Shown here one piece after another: positions 1 to 5,836 of a DNA stretch of 5,836 nucleotides (the first letter of the stretch is position 1; the number at the start of each line of letters is the position of its first letter). Both the position numbers and the translations under genes were made by a program. Location of the stretch: contig JAFYIW010000087.1 in the NCBI GenBank assembly GCA_017538465.1, forward strand, positions 1-5,836, given 5' to 3'. Below the pieces are notes generated by a model. That model had not been told where the DNA came from. It saw only the letters and a program-made list of their open reading frames with translations, and did no database searches. This DNA comes from Victivallales bacterium. Its GTDB lineage: Bacteria; Verrucomicrobiota; Lentisphaeria; Oligosphaerales; Oligosphaeraceae.

Positions 1-425
1 AGAATCAACTCCGTCACCTCGCCGTTGTGCAGTCGCTCGCGCAATTCTCCGATGCGCAGGGCCTCTGGACCCACGCCGGAGAGTGGCGAAAGTCGTCCTC
101 CCAGCACATGATAGAGACCATTGTAGCCCGTCTGCTCAAAGACCGCAATCTGACTGGCGTGCTCCACCACGCAAATCTGCCGACGGTCCCGGCGTTCCGA
201 GGCACAGATTGCACATTCGCCGCCATCGGTGTAGTTGCCACAGGAAGGGCAGTTCTTCACGCGCTCGTGCAGATGCGCCAAATCATCCGACAGTGAAGCG
301 AGATCAGCGTCCTTCCAGCCGAGCATCGAGAACGCCAGGCGCTGAGCCGTACGGCGACCCACGCCGGGCAGACGCCCCAGATGGGCGATCAGGTGTTCTA
401 ATGCTGGAGGAAACTTGACTTCCAC
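1..425 (-). CDS. recR: Recombination mediator protein RecR (partial, C-terminus beyond window)
   Basis: RecR works with RecF/RecO to load RecA onto gapped single-stranded DNA in cytoplasmic recombinational repair. The translation opens with VEVKFPPALEHLIAHLGRLP, the classic RecR N-terminus. A helix-hairpin-helix follows (about residues 9-32, PGVGRRTAQRLAF). Next is a four-cysteine zinc finger at C59, C62, C71 and C74 (CPSC...CAIC). The Toprim domain then begins with ICVVE (E88) and YHVLGGRLSPLSGVGP (about 105-120). About 141 residues are present; the family is near 200, so roughly 60 C-terminal residues lie left of base 1. The start is a GTG at 425-423, chosen because family proteins begin just before the PPALEHL motif and no ATG lies in frame nearby. 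No Shine-Dalgarno sequence precedes it; the upstream bases are CACCTC-type heptad repeats. It lies downstream of dnaX on the same strand, as in many bacteria, but without ybaB between them. Confidence 0.97.
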   Translation of the reverse strand, partial: MEVKFPPALEHLIAHLGRLPGVGRRTAQRLAFSMLGWKDADLASLSDDLAHLHERVKNCPSCGNYTDGGECAICASERRDRRQICVVEHASQIAVFEQTGYNGLYHVLGGRLSPLSGVGPEALRIGELRERLHNGEVTELI

Positions 426-460
426 GGATAAAAGTGGGAGGTGAGAGGTGAGAGGTGAGA

Positions 461-506
461 GGTTAAAGGTTAAAGGTTAAAGTTCTGGTCTCTAGTCCCT
501 GGTCTC
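461..506 (+). repeat. Left arm of 46-bp imperfect inverted repeat
   Basis: This arm starts with ggttaaaggttaaag and ends with cctggtctc. Its partner is 597-642 in reverse complement, with 7 mismatches over 46 positions and no gaps needed. An RNA copy of the interval could form a long stem with a 90-nt structured loop. It lies wholly between genes. Confidence 0.85.
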
Positions 507-596
507 TTCCCGCCAGGAAGGCGAGAGGTGGGAGGTTGGAGGCGAGAAGCGGGAGGGACGCGCGCCTGCGCGACCTTCTAGGCGAGAGCGGGACCT

Positions 597-636
597 GAGA
601 CCAGAGTCCTGAGACCTGAACTTTAACCTCTAACCT

Positions 637-642
<6 letters not shown>
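597..642 (-). repeat. Right arm of inverted repeat, overlapping the dnaX stop codon
   Basis: Read on the minus strand, this arm begins ggttagaggttagag and ends with ctggtctc, mirroring 461-506. Its first heptad supplies the last glycine codon (GGT) and the TAG stop (639-637) of dnaX, so the repeat boundary falls inside the gene's last two codons. Confidence 0.85.
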
Positions 643-2163
<1,521 letters not shown>

Positions 2164-2209
2164 GGAAATGGATTGAGAAACGGATTTGGATATATCGGAA
2201 GGCCCACCC

Positions 2210-2237
2210 GGTTCTGCGTCCCGCCGCGGGTTCTGCG
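2210..2237. repeat. 9-bp direct repeat in the dnaX leader
   Basis: ggttctgcg occurs at 2210-2218 and again at 2229-2237, so the copies are 19 bp apart, with a GC-rich CCGCGG palindrome just before the second copy. It lies in the 96-bp leader between the SRP RNA terminator and the dnaX start. It could be an operator for a dimeric regulator or simply chance; no factor is recognised. Confidence 0.35.
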
Positions 2238-2259
2238 CCTCGCCGCACGTGGCAAGGTC

Positions 2260-2287
2260 AAAAAAAGTCATGCCGCCAATTCCGGAA
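2260..2287 (-). terminator. Intrinsic terminator at the SRP RNA 3' end
   Basis: The 3' arm of the 21-bp terminal helix (2287-2267) is directly followed on the minus strand by seven Ts (2266-2260). The RNA's own closing helix would thus serve as the terminator stem. Some read-through into dnaX 97 bp further on is possible, since dnaX has no obvious promoter of its own. Confidence 0.7.
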
Positions 2288-2387
2288 TGACTGGCACCCA
2301 AGTTGCTTGCTTAGGGCTGCTTGGTTCCCCATCTGACCCGGTTCACAATCACCTTGCCGACAGGTTCCGAAACCAGCGACATGACAG
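2262..2387 (-). ncRNA. ffs: Signal recognition particle RNA (small bacterial 4.5S type)
   Basis: This RNA is the scaffold that binds Ffh (SRP54) and FtsY to target nascent membrane proteins. The 24-nt apex at 2338-2315 starts GGTCAG, has the GGAA tetraloop and ends AAGCAGCC. It has the same length as the E. coli 4.5S apex and matches it except in the stem, where CC/GG is replaced by GG/CC, a compensatory change. The ends fold together as an uninterrupted 21-bp helix: 2385-2365 pairs with 2287-2267, with 16 Watson-Crick and 5 G-U pairs by hand. The middle has the usual internal loops. At about 126 nt it is a single hairpin, with no room for the Alu domain of the roughly 270-nt Bacillus form. 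A promoter-like sequence lies just upstream and seven Us follow. Location directly upstream of dnaX matches Bacillus scr-dnaX. Exact ends are estimated to a few bases. Confidence 0.93.
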
Positions 2388-2391
2388 AGCC

Positions 2392-2420
2392 TTAATATAA
2401 TGGGCTTTTCCATTTTGCAA
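2392..2420 (-). promoter_or_regulatory. Candidate sigma-70-type promoter for SRP RNA
   Basis: On the minus strand TTGCAA (2420-2415) is followed after 17 bp by TATTAA (2397-2392), or after 15 bp by the better-looking TATATT (2399-2394). Either choice puts the transcription start near 2385-2388, just where the SRP RNA terminal helix begins. That agreement is the main support. Confidence 0.6.
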
Positions 2421-2448
2421 CCACCCGCGCGTAAATTCTGCGGGCGAA

Positions 2449-2476
2449 TTTCAGTCTTTCAATGTCGGTATATATT
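2449..2476 (+). promoter_or_regulatory. Weak candidate promoter for uxaC
   Basis: A TATATT box at 2471-2476 stands out in this GC-rich sequence. A poor TTTCAG -35-like hexamer (2449-2454) lies 16 bp upstream. A start near 2483 would leave a leader of about 40 nt before the uxaC ATG. No operator palindrome for a hexuronate regulator is evident in 2388-2520. Confidence 0.3.
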
Positions 2477-2520
2477 TACGGCAACGTCCCAAATTCCCTT
2501 CCAACCCAAATCATTTCCCC

Positions 2521-3891
2521 ATGGCATTCCTAGACGAAAACTACCTCCTGACCTCCCCGCTGGCCCGCGAACTCTACGACGAAATCGCGACTTTGCCCAT
2601 CCTGGACCCCCATAACCACTGCGACGTGAAGGCGTTGGCCGAAGACCGCGGCTTCGCCGACCTCTGGGACGCCGAAGGCGCCACCGACCACTATGTCTGG
2701 GAATTGGAGCGCAAATGCGGAGTGCCCGAAGAACTCATCACCGGAAAGGAGACTGACAACCACGCCAAGTGGCTGGCGCTGGCCGGCGTCTTCGAGCTCC
2801 TTGCGGGAAATCCCACCTACGAATGGATCCACCTTGACCTCAAGCGACGCCTGGGCATCGACCTTGAGATCAACGCCGAGAACGCCGAGGCCATCTGGCA
2901 GGCCGCGCAGGCGAAGCTCGCCACGCCGGAATGCAGCCCCCAGGCGCTCATTCTCGCGATGAACGTCGAGGCGATGTGCTCCACGGACGACCCCGCGGAC
3001 ACCCTTGAACACCACGTCACCCTGGCTTCCTCCCGCCTGGCCGGACGCGTACGCCCCACCTTCCGCCCCGACGCCGCGATGAACATCGAGAAGCCCACCT
3101 GGAATGCCTACGTGGAGCACCTCGGAAACCGTTGGTGCGCGAAGATTCAGAGCCTTGACGATTTCCTCGGCGCCCTCCAGAAGGCCCACGACCTCATGGA
3201 GCGCCTGGGCGCCCGCGCCTCCGACCACGGCATCTACGTGCCCTACGGGCAGTCCGTCTCCCGCGCCGCCGCCGGGCAGATCTTCGCCAAAGCCCGTGCC
3301 GCCGAGCCCCTCACCCCGCAGGAAATCGCCGACTTCAAGGCCTTCTTCCTCAATGAGGTCGCGGAAATGGACGCCAAGAGCGGATGGGTCTTCCAACTCC
3401 ATTTCGGAGTCATCCGCGATGTCCGAAAGTCCTTATGGGACACGATTGGAGCGGACGCCGGCGGAGACATCTCCGACCACGACGTCGCCTTCCTCAAGCC
3501 GCTCATCCCCTTCCTCAACCGCTTTGACGGACGCCTCAAGACGGTGCTCTACAACATGTCCCCCGTCCACAATGCCACCCTGGCCGCCCTCACCCGCGCC
3601 TTCGGCTCCACCGTCTGCCTGGGCCCCGCCTGGTGGCTCAACGACTCCTACATCGGCATGCGCAACCAATTCGAACTGGGCGGCTCCATCGACCTCATCA
3701 GCAACATGACCGGCATGGTCTCCGACTCCCGCAAGATCCTCTCCTATGGTTCGCGCTTCGAGCTCTATCGCCGCACTCTCGCCGAGACTCTCGCCGCACT
3801 GGCCAACCGCGGGCAAATGCCGGCTGGCGTCGCCAAAAAACTCGCCCGCCGGCTCGCCTACGACCGTCCGAAGGAACTCTTCGGATTCTGA
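2521..3891 (+). CDS. uxaC: Uronate isomerase (glucuronate/galacturonate isomerase)
   Basis: UxaC interconverts D-glucuronate with D-fructuronate and D-galacturonate with D-tagaturonate, the first step of cytoplasmic hexuronate breakdown. The protein is 456 residues (E. coli about 470) and belongs to the amidohydrolase superfamily. It begins MAFLDENYLL, with the metal-binding HxH in DPHNH (H31, H33). Residues that line up with known E. coli active-site positions are H57 and Y58 (DHYVW), R182 (FRPD), H294 (QLHFG), and D402 and R404 (VSDSRKILSY). GPAWWLND (368-375) is another family hallmark. The set looks complete, so the enzyme should be active. The ATG at 2521 gives the expected N-terminus, although no Shine-Dalgarno sequence precedes it (upstream is C/T- and A-rich). 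No uxaA, uxaB, kdgK, transporter or regulator is visible, and the neighbours are housekeeping genes, so it may be a stand-alone unit. The next gene on this strand starts 167 bp downstream. Confidence 0.96.
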   Translation: MAFLDENYLLTSPLARELYDEIATLPILDPHNHCDVKALAEDRGFADLWDAEGATDHYVWELERKCGVPEELITGKETDNHAKWLALAGVFELLAGNPTYEWIHLDLKRRLGIDLEINAENAEAIWQAAQAKLATPECSPQALILAMNVEAMCSTDDPADTLEHHVTLASSRLAGRVRPTFRPDAAMNIEKPTWNAYVEHLGNRWCAKIQSLDDFLGALQKAHDLMERLGARASDHGIYVPYGQSVSRAAAGQIFAKARAAEPLTPQEIADFKAFFLNEVAEMDAKSGWVFQLHFGVIRDVRKSLWDTIGADAGGDISDHDVAFLKPLIPFLNRFDGRLKTVLYNMSPVHNATLAALTRAFGSTVCLGPAWWLNDSYIGMRNQFELGGSIDLISNMTGMVSDSRKILSYGSRFELYRRTLAETLAALANRGQMPAGVAKKLARRLAYDRPKELFGF

Positions 3892-3969
3892 CGGCTCGTC
3901 CAAACCTCGCCCCATCTGCACGGAACGCGCCTCGCCGCTTGGGCAACTGCCTGAAATTGCTCTGCTCGT

Positions 3970-3997
3970 TTGAAAAACTGGAAAGAGGGGTTAAAGT
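3970..3997 (+). promoter_or_regulatory. Candidate promoter for rplU
   Basis: TTGAAA (3970-3975, five of six consensus bases) is followed after 16 bp by TAAAGT (3992-3997, four of six). A start near 4004 would give a pyrimidine-rich leader of about 55 nt before the rplU start. The spacing is plausible but this is consensus matching only. Confidence 0.45.
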
Positions 3998-4047
3998 ACC
4001 GCTTCTGCACTTTCCTTTCACACTTTCTGGTTTGAAATAAATTCCAT

Positions 4048-4052
4048 AGGAG
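4048..4052 (+). promoter_or_regulatory. Strong ribosome binding site of rplU
   Basis: AGGAG lies six bases before the rplU ATG. It is the best Shine-Dalgarno match in the window and contrasts with dnaX, recR and uxaC, which lack one. Confidence 0.85.
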
Positions 4053-4058
4053 TCTAAA

Positions 4059-4373
4059 ATGTACGCAATCATCAAGACCTCTGGCAAGCAGTACAAGGTC
4101 GAGGCCGGCAAGGATTTTGACGTGGACCGCATTGCGGGCGATGAGGGCGCGGCCGTTGAGTTCGCCGATGTGCTGGCCATCGTCAAGGACGACAGCACCG
4201 TCTTCGGCACCCCGACCATCGCGGGCGCGGTCATCAAGGCGGAAATCAAGAAGCATTTCCGCGGCCCGAAGCTCATCGTCTTCAAGATGAAACGCCGCAA
4301 GCGCAGCCGCAAGAAGAACGGCCATCGCCAGGAACTCACCCGCGTCACCGTCAAGGAAATCGTCGGCGCCTAG
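4059..4373 (+). CDS. rplU: 50S ribosomal protein L21
   Basis: L21 binds 23S rRNA in the large ribosomal subunit. The 104-residue product is the usual family length and opens with MYAIIKTSGKQYKVEAGKDF, the L21 signature. The C-terminal half is very basic, with FKMKRRKRSRKKNGHRQELT (about residues 74-94), the family's RNA-binding stretch with the K-x-G-H-R-Q motif. The start is fixed by AGGAG at 4048-4052. In most bacteria rplU is followed by rpmA (L27) and often obgE. Here a terminator follows within about 70 bp and then tyrS, so the gene appears to be transcribed alone. The gap upstream (3892-4058) holds a candidate promoter and no other gene. Confidence 0.98.
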   Translation: MYAIIKTSGKQYKVEAGKDFDVDRIAGDEGAAVEFADVLAIVKDDSTVFGTPTIAGAVIKAEIKKHFRGPKLIVFKMKRRKRSRKKNGHRQELTRVTVKEIVGA

Positions 4374-4408
4374 AGTCTTTCAGGCTTTGTCTCCCCTTCC
4401 TTCACCAG

Positions 4409-4445
4409 AGGCACGAGAACCCATGGCGGCAATCGTGCCTTTTTT
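4409..4445 (+). terminator. Rho-independent terminator after rplU
   Basis: AGGCACGA (4409-4416) pairs perfectly with TCGTGCCT (4433-4440) around a 16-nt loop. The T-run covers 4440-4445. It ends 33 bp before tyrS, separating the two genes transcriptionally or acting as an attenuator ahead of tyrS. Confidence 0.75.
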
Positions 4446-4465
4446 GTTGACTCCATTCTTATCAT

Positions 4466-4470
4466 AGGGA
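4466..4470 (+). promoter_or_regulatory. Ribosome binding site of tyrS
   Basis: AGGGA lies eight bases before the ATG at 4479. It is a moderate Shine-Dalgarno match and supports this start. No convincing tyrS promoter was found in the short gap after the terminator (a TTGACT at 4447-4452 lacks a matching -10). Confidence 0.6.
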
Positions 4471-4478
4471 ACTGGCTT

Positions 4479-5762
4479 ATGCAGAATGCTTGGGACATCC
4501 TCCAGGAACGTGGTTTCATTTACCAGGCGACGGACGCGGCAATCATCCAGAAGCGCCTCGGCGAAGGCCCCATCACATTTTATATTGGTTTTGACCCGAC
4601 AGGCAACAGCCTGCATATCGGGCATCTGTTGCCCATCATGGCGATGCGCTGGCTCCAGTCCTGCGGACATCGTCCGCTGGCGCTGGTCGGTGGCGGCACC
4701 GCGATGATCGGCGACCCCTCCGGCAAGATGGAGGCGCGGCCGATCATGACGGTCGAAACCATCGACGAGAATGTCCGCTGTCTCCAGTCGCAGCTCTCGC
4801 GCTTCCTGGACTTCGGCGAGGGCAAGGCCCAGATGGTCAACAACGCGGAGTGGCTGCGTGGGCTGAAGTTCCTGGACTTCCTGCGAGACATCGGCTCGCT
4901 CTTCAGCGTGAACAAGATGCTCACCGCGGAGTCGGTCAAGCTCCGCATGGCCACCGGACTCTCGTTCCTGGAGTTCTCCTACCCGCTGCTGCAGGCCTAC
5001 GACTTCAACACCCTCTGCGAAAAATACGGCTGCATCTGCGAATTCGGCGGACAGGACCAGTGGGGAAACATCGTCGCCGGCGTGGACTTGACGCGACGCC
5101 TCCAGCAGAAGGAGGTCTATGGCGCGACCTTCCCGCTGCTGCTCAAGTCCGACGGCACCAAGTTCGGCAAGACCGCCGGCGGCGCCGTCTGGCTGGACGC
5201 CAAACGCACCTCGCCTTTCGAATATTACCAGTTCTGGCGCAATGTCGATGACGGCGATGTCCAGAAACTCCTGGGCTATTTCACCGCCCTGCCGATGGAC
5301 GAGGTGCGCCGCCTGGGCGCCCTTCCCTCCCCGCAGATCAACCGCGCCAAGGAAATCCTCGCCTACGAGGCCACCGCGCTGGCGCACGGCGCCGACGAGG
5401 CGAAGGCTGCATACCTGGCCGCCGGCACGCAATTCGGCTTCGCGGACCCCGAAGGCAGCATTGCGACCTCCTCCGCCGTGGCGAAAATCATGGCGACCGA
5501 CGCCAACGACGCCATTCCGGCCATCGAACTCCCCCGCGCCGAACTCGGCGAGGGAATCGGCCTGCTGACGCTGATGGTCAAGGCGGGGCTCTGCGCCTCC
5601 AACGGCGAGGCTCGTCGCCTGGTCCTCGGTGGCGGATGTTACATCGGCGAGGAGCGCCTTTCCGACCCCAAGTTGCAGATTACCGTCGGCGACTTCCCCG
5701 CCAACGGCGAAATCATGCTCCGCGCCGGCAAGAAGACCCGCAAGCGCATTGTGCTGAAATAG
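4479..5762 (+). CDS. tyrS: Tyrosyl-tRNA synthetase
   Basis: TyrRS, a class I aminoacyl-tRNA synthetase, activates tyrosine with ATP and charges tRNA-Tyr in the cytoplasm. The 427-residue protein has the normal bacterial length. The Rossmann catalytic domain shows YIGFDPTGNSLHIGHL with HIGH at 46-49. The tyrosine pocket includes Y168, Q172 and D175 and the GGQDQWGN block (190-197). The KMSKS-equivalent loop is KFGKT (228-232), typical of TyrRS. An anticodon-binding helical region follows. The C-terminal S4-like RNA-binding domain spans about 362-427 (LMVKAGLCASNGEARRLVLGGG...), ending in basic residues. All catalytic motifs are intact. The start is supported by AGGGA at 4466-4470 and by the MQNAWDILQERGF opening. 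The gene begins 33 bp past the rplU terminator. I do not see a T-box, and the gap is too short for one. The TAG stop at 5760-5762 is followed at once by a heptad array. Confidence 0.98.
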   Translation: MQNAWDILQERGFIYQATDAAIIQKRLGEGPITFYIGFDPTGNSLHIGHLLPIMAMRWLQSCGHRPLALVGGGTAMIGDPSGKMEARPIMTVETIDENVRCLQSQLSRFLDFGEGKAQMVNNAEWLRGLKFLDFLRDIGSLFSVNKMLTAESVKLRMATGLSFLEFSYPLLQAYDFNTLCEKYGCICEFGGQDQWGNIVAGVDLTRRLQQKEVYGATFPLLLKSDGTKFGKTAGGAVWLDAKRTSPFEYYQFWRNVDDGDVQKLLGYFTALPMDEVRRLGALPSPQINRAKEILAYEATALAHGADEAKAAYLAAGTQFGFADPEGSIATSSAVAKIMATDANDAIPAIELPRAELGEGIGLLTLMVKAGLCASNGEARRLVLGGGCYIGEERLSDPKLQITVGDFPANGEIMLRAGKKTRKRIVLK

Positions 5763-5767
5763 CCCCC

Positions 5768-5836
5768 CATTCCCCATTCCTCTCGGTGCCGGAGGCACCG
5801 GTGCCAAACCTGCCATTCCCCATTCCCCATTCCCCT
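5768..5836. repeat. CATTCCC heptanucleotide array downstream of tyrS (runs off the window)
   Basis: Two heptads, CATTCCC (5768-5774) and CATTCCT (5775-5781), are followed by a hairpin-bearing spacer. Three perfect CATTCCC units then fill 5814-5834, and the window ends two bases later, so the array may continue. The 7-bp period is the same as in the dnaX-recR gap, although the unit differs. The first unit starts six bases after the tyrS stop codon. Confidence 0.85.
5784..5805 (+). terminator. Strong hairpin after tyrS, possible terminator
   Basis: CGGTGCC (5784-5790) pairs perfectly with GGCACCG (5794-5800) around a GGA loop. An overlapping 12-bp palindrome, GGCACCGGTGCC (5794-5805), gives an alternative pairing. 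It lies 22 bp past the tyrS stop. No T-run follows, so intrinsic termination is uncertain. It may instead be part of the repeat element that the CATTCCC heptads surround. Confidence 0.45.

Noticed and set aside
2164..2301. Upstream extension of dnaX (46 extra residues starting at 2301)
   Set aside because: The canonical DnaX N-terminus begins at MAYQVLARKWRP (2163). The extra codons run back into the folded SRP RNA gene and show no family similarity.
2530..3402. 290-residue minus-strand frame opposite uxaC
   Set aside because: Antisense shadow of a well-conserved enzyme; Gly/Val-rich and without motifs.
3892..3969. Terminator or small gene just after uxaC
   Set aside because: No good stem with a T-run and no ORF with a start and ribosome binding site could be supported in this stretch.
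4380..5816. 478-residue minus-strand frame opposite tyrS
   Set aside because: It covers a complete tyrS with all motifs. Its own sequence is low-complexity and rich in Val, Gly, Ala and Glu/His with no known motif, and it runs through the rplU terminator and the heptad array.

Overview
This GC-rich bacterial window carries five protein genes and one RNA gene, laid out divergently from a control region near 2388-2520. The minus-strand block reads, in transcription order, SRP (4.5S-type) RNA, dnaX (clamp-loader tau/gamma subunit) and recR (recombination mediator, cut off by the window's left edge). The plus-strand block reads uxaC (uronate isomerase), rplU (ribosomal protein L21) and tyrS (tyrosyl-tRNA synthetase). 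All five protein genes are recognised from motifs visible in the translations. The RNA gene has no useful ORF and was found by its signature apex and by folding.

Minus block: SRP RNA - dnaX - recR recalls the conserved scr-dnaX-yaaK(ybaB)-recR order of Bacillus subtilis and many other bacteria. Here ybaB/yaaK is missing. About 210 bp between dnaX and recR are filled by degenerate 7-bp repeats whose outer parts form a 46-bp imperfect inverted repeat. The right arm contains the last codon and stop of dnaX. dnaX also carries an in-frame 9-bp tandem repeat encoding (Ala-Ser-Gly)12 in the linker before its C-terminal tail.

Plus block: uxaC stands alone, with no other hexuronate-catabolism gene in view. 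rplU has a good ribosome binding site and a candidate promoter, and is followed by a rho-independent-type terminator instead of the usual partner rpmA (L27). tyrS then starts after that terminator. Another heptanucleotide array (CATTCCC units), wrapped around a strong hairpin, follows the tyrS stop codon and runs to the window edge.

Organism: a Gram-negative-like, GC-rich bacterium with a hexuronate-using lifestyle (plant or host polysaccharide) is plausible. The UxaC flavour, patchy Shine-Dalgarno use and low-complexity intergenic repeats make a member of the PVC superphylum (Lentisphaerota, Kiritimatiellota or Verrucomicrobiota) my best guess, with low to moderate confidence. Heptanucleotide arrays are also known from filamentous cyanobacteria (STRR sequences), but nothing else here looks cyanobacterial.

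The proteins and the SRP RNA are ordinary housekeeping or catabolic functions. The unusual content is the heptad repeat family and how closely it abuts gene ends, the DnaX linker repeat, and the broken dnaX-ybaB-recR and rplU-rpmA neighbourhoods. I see no defence system, mobile element or clearly novel enzyme system.
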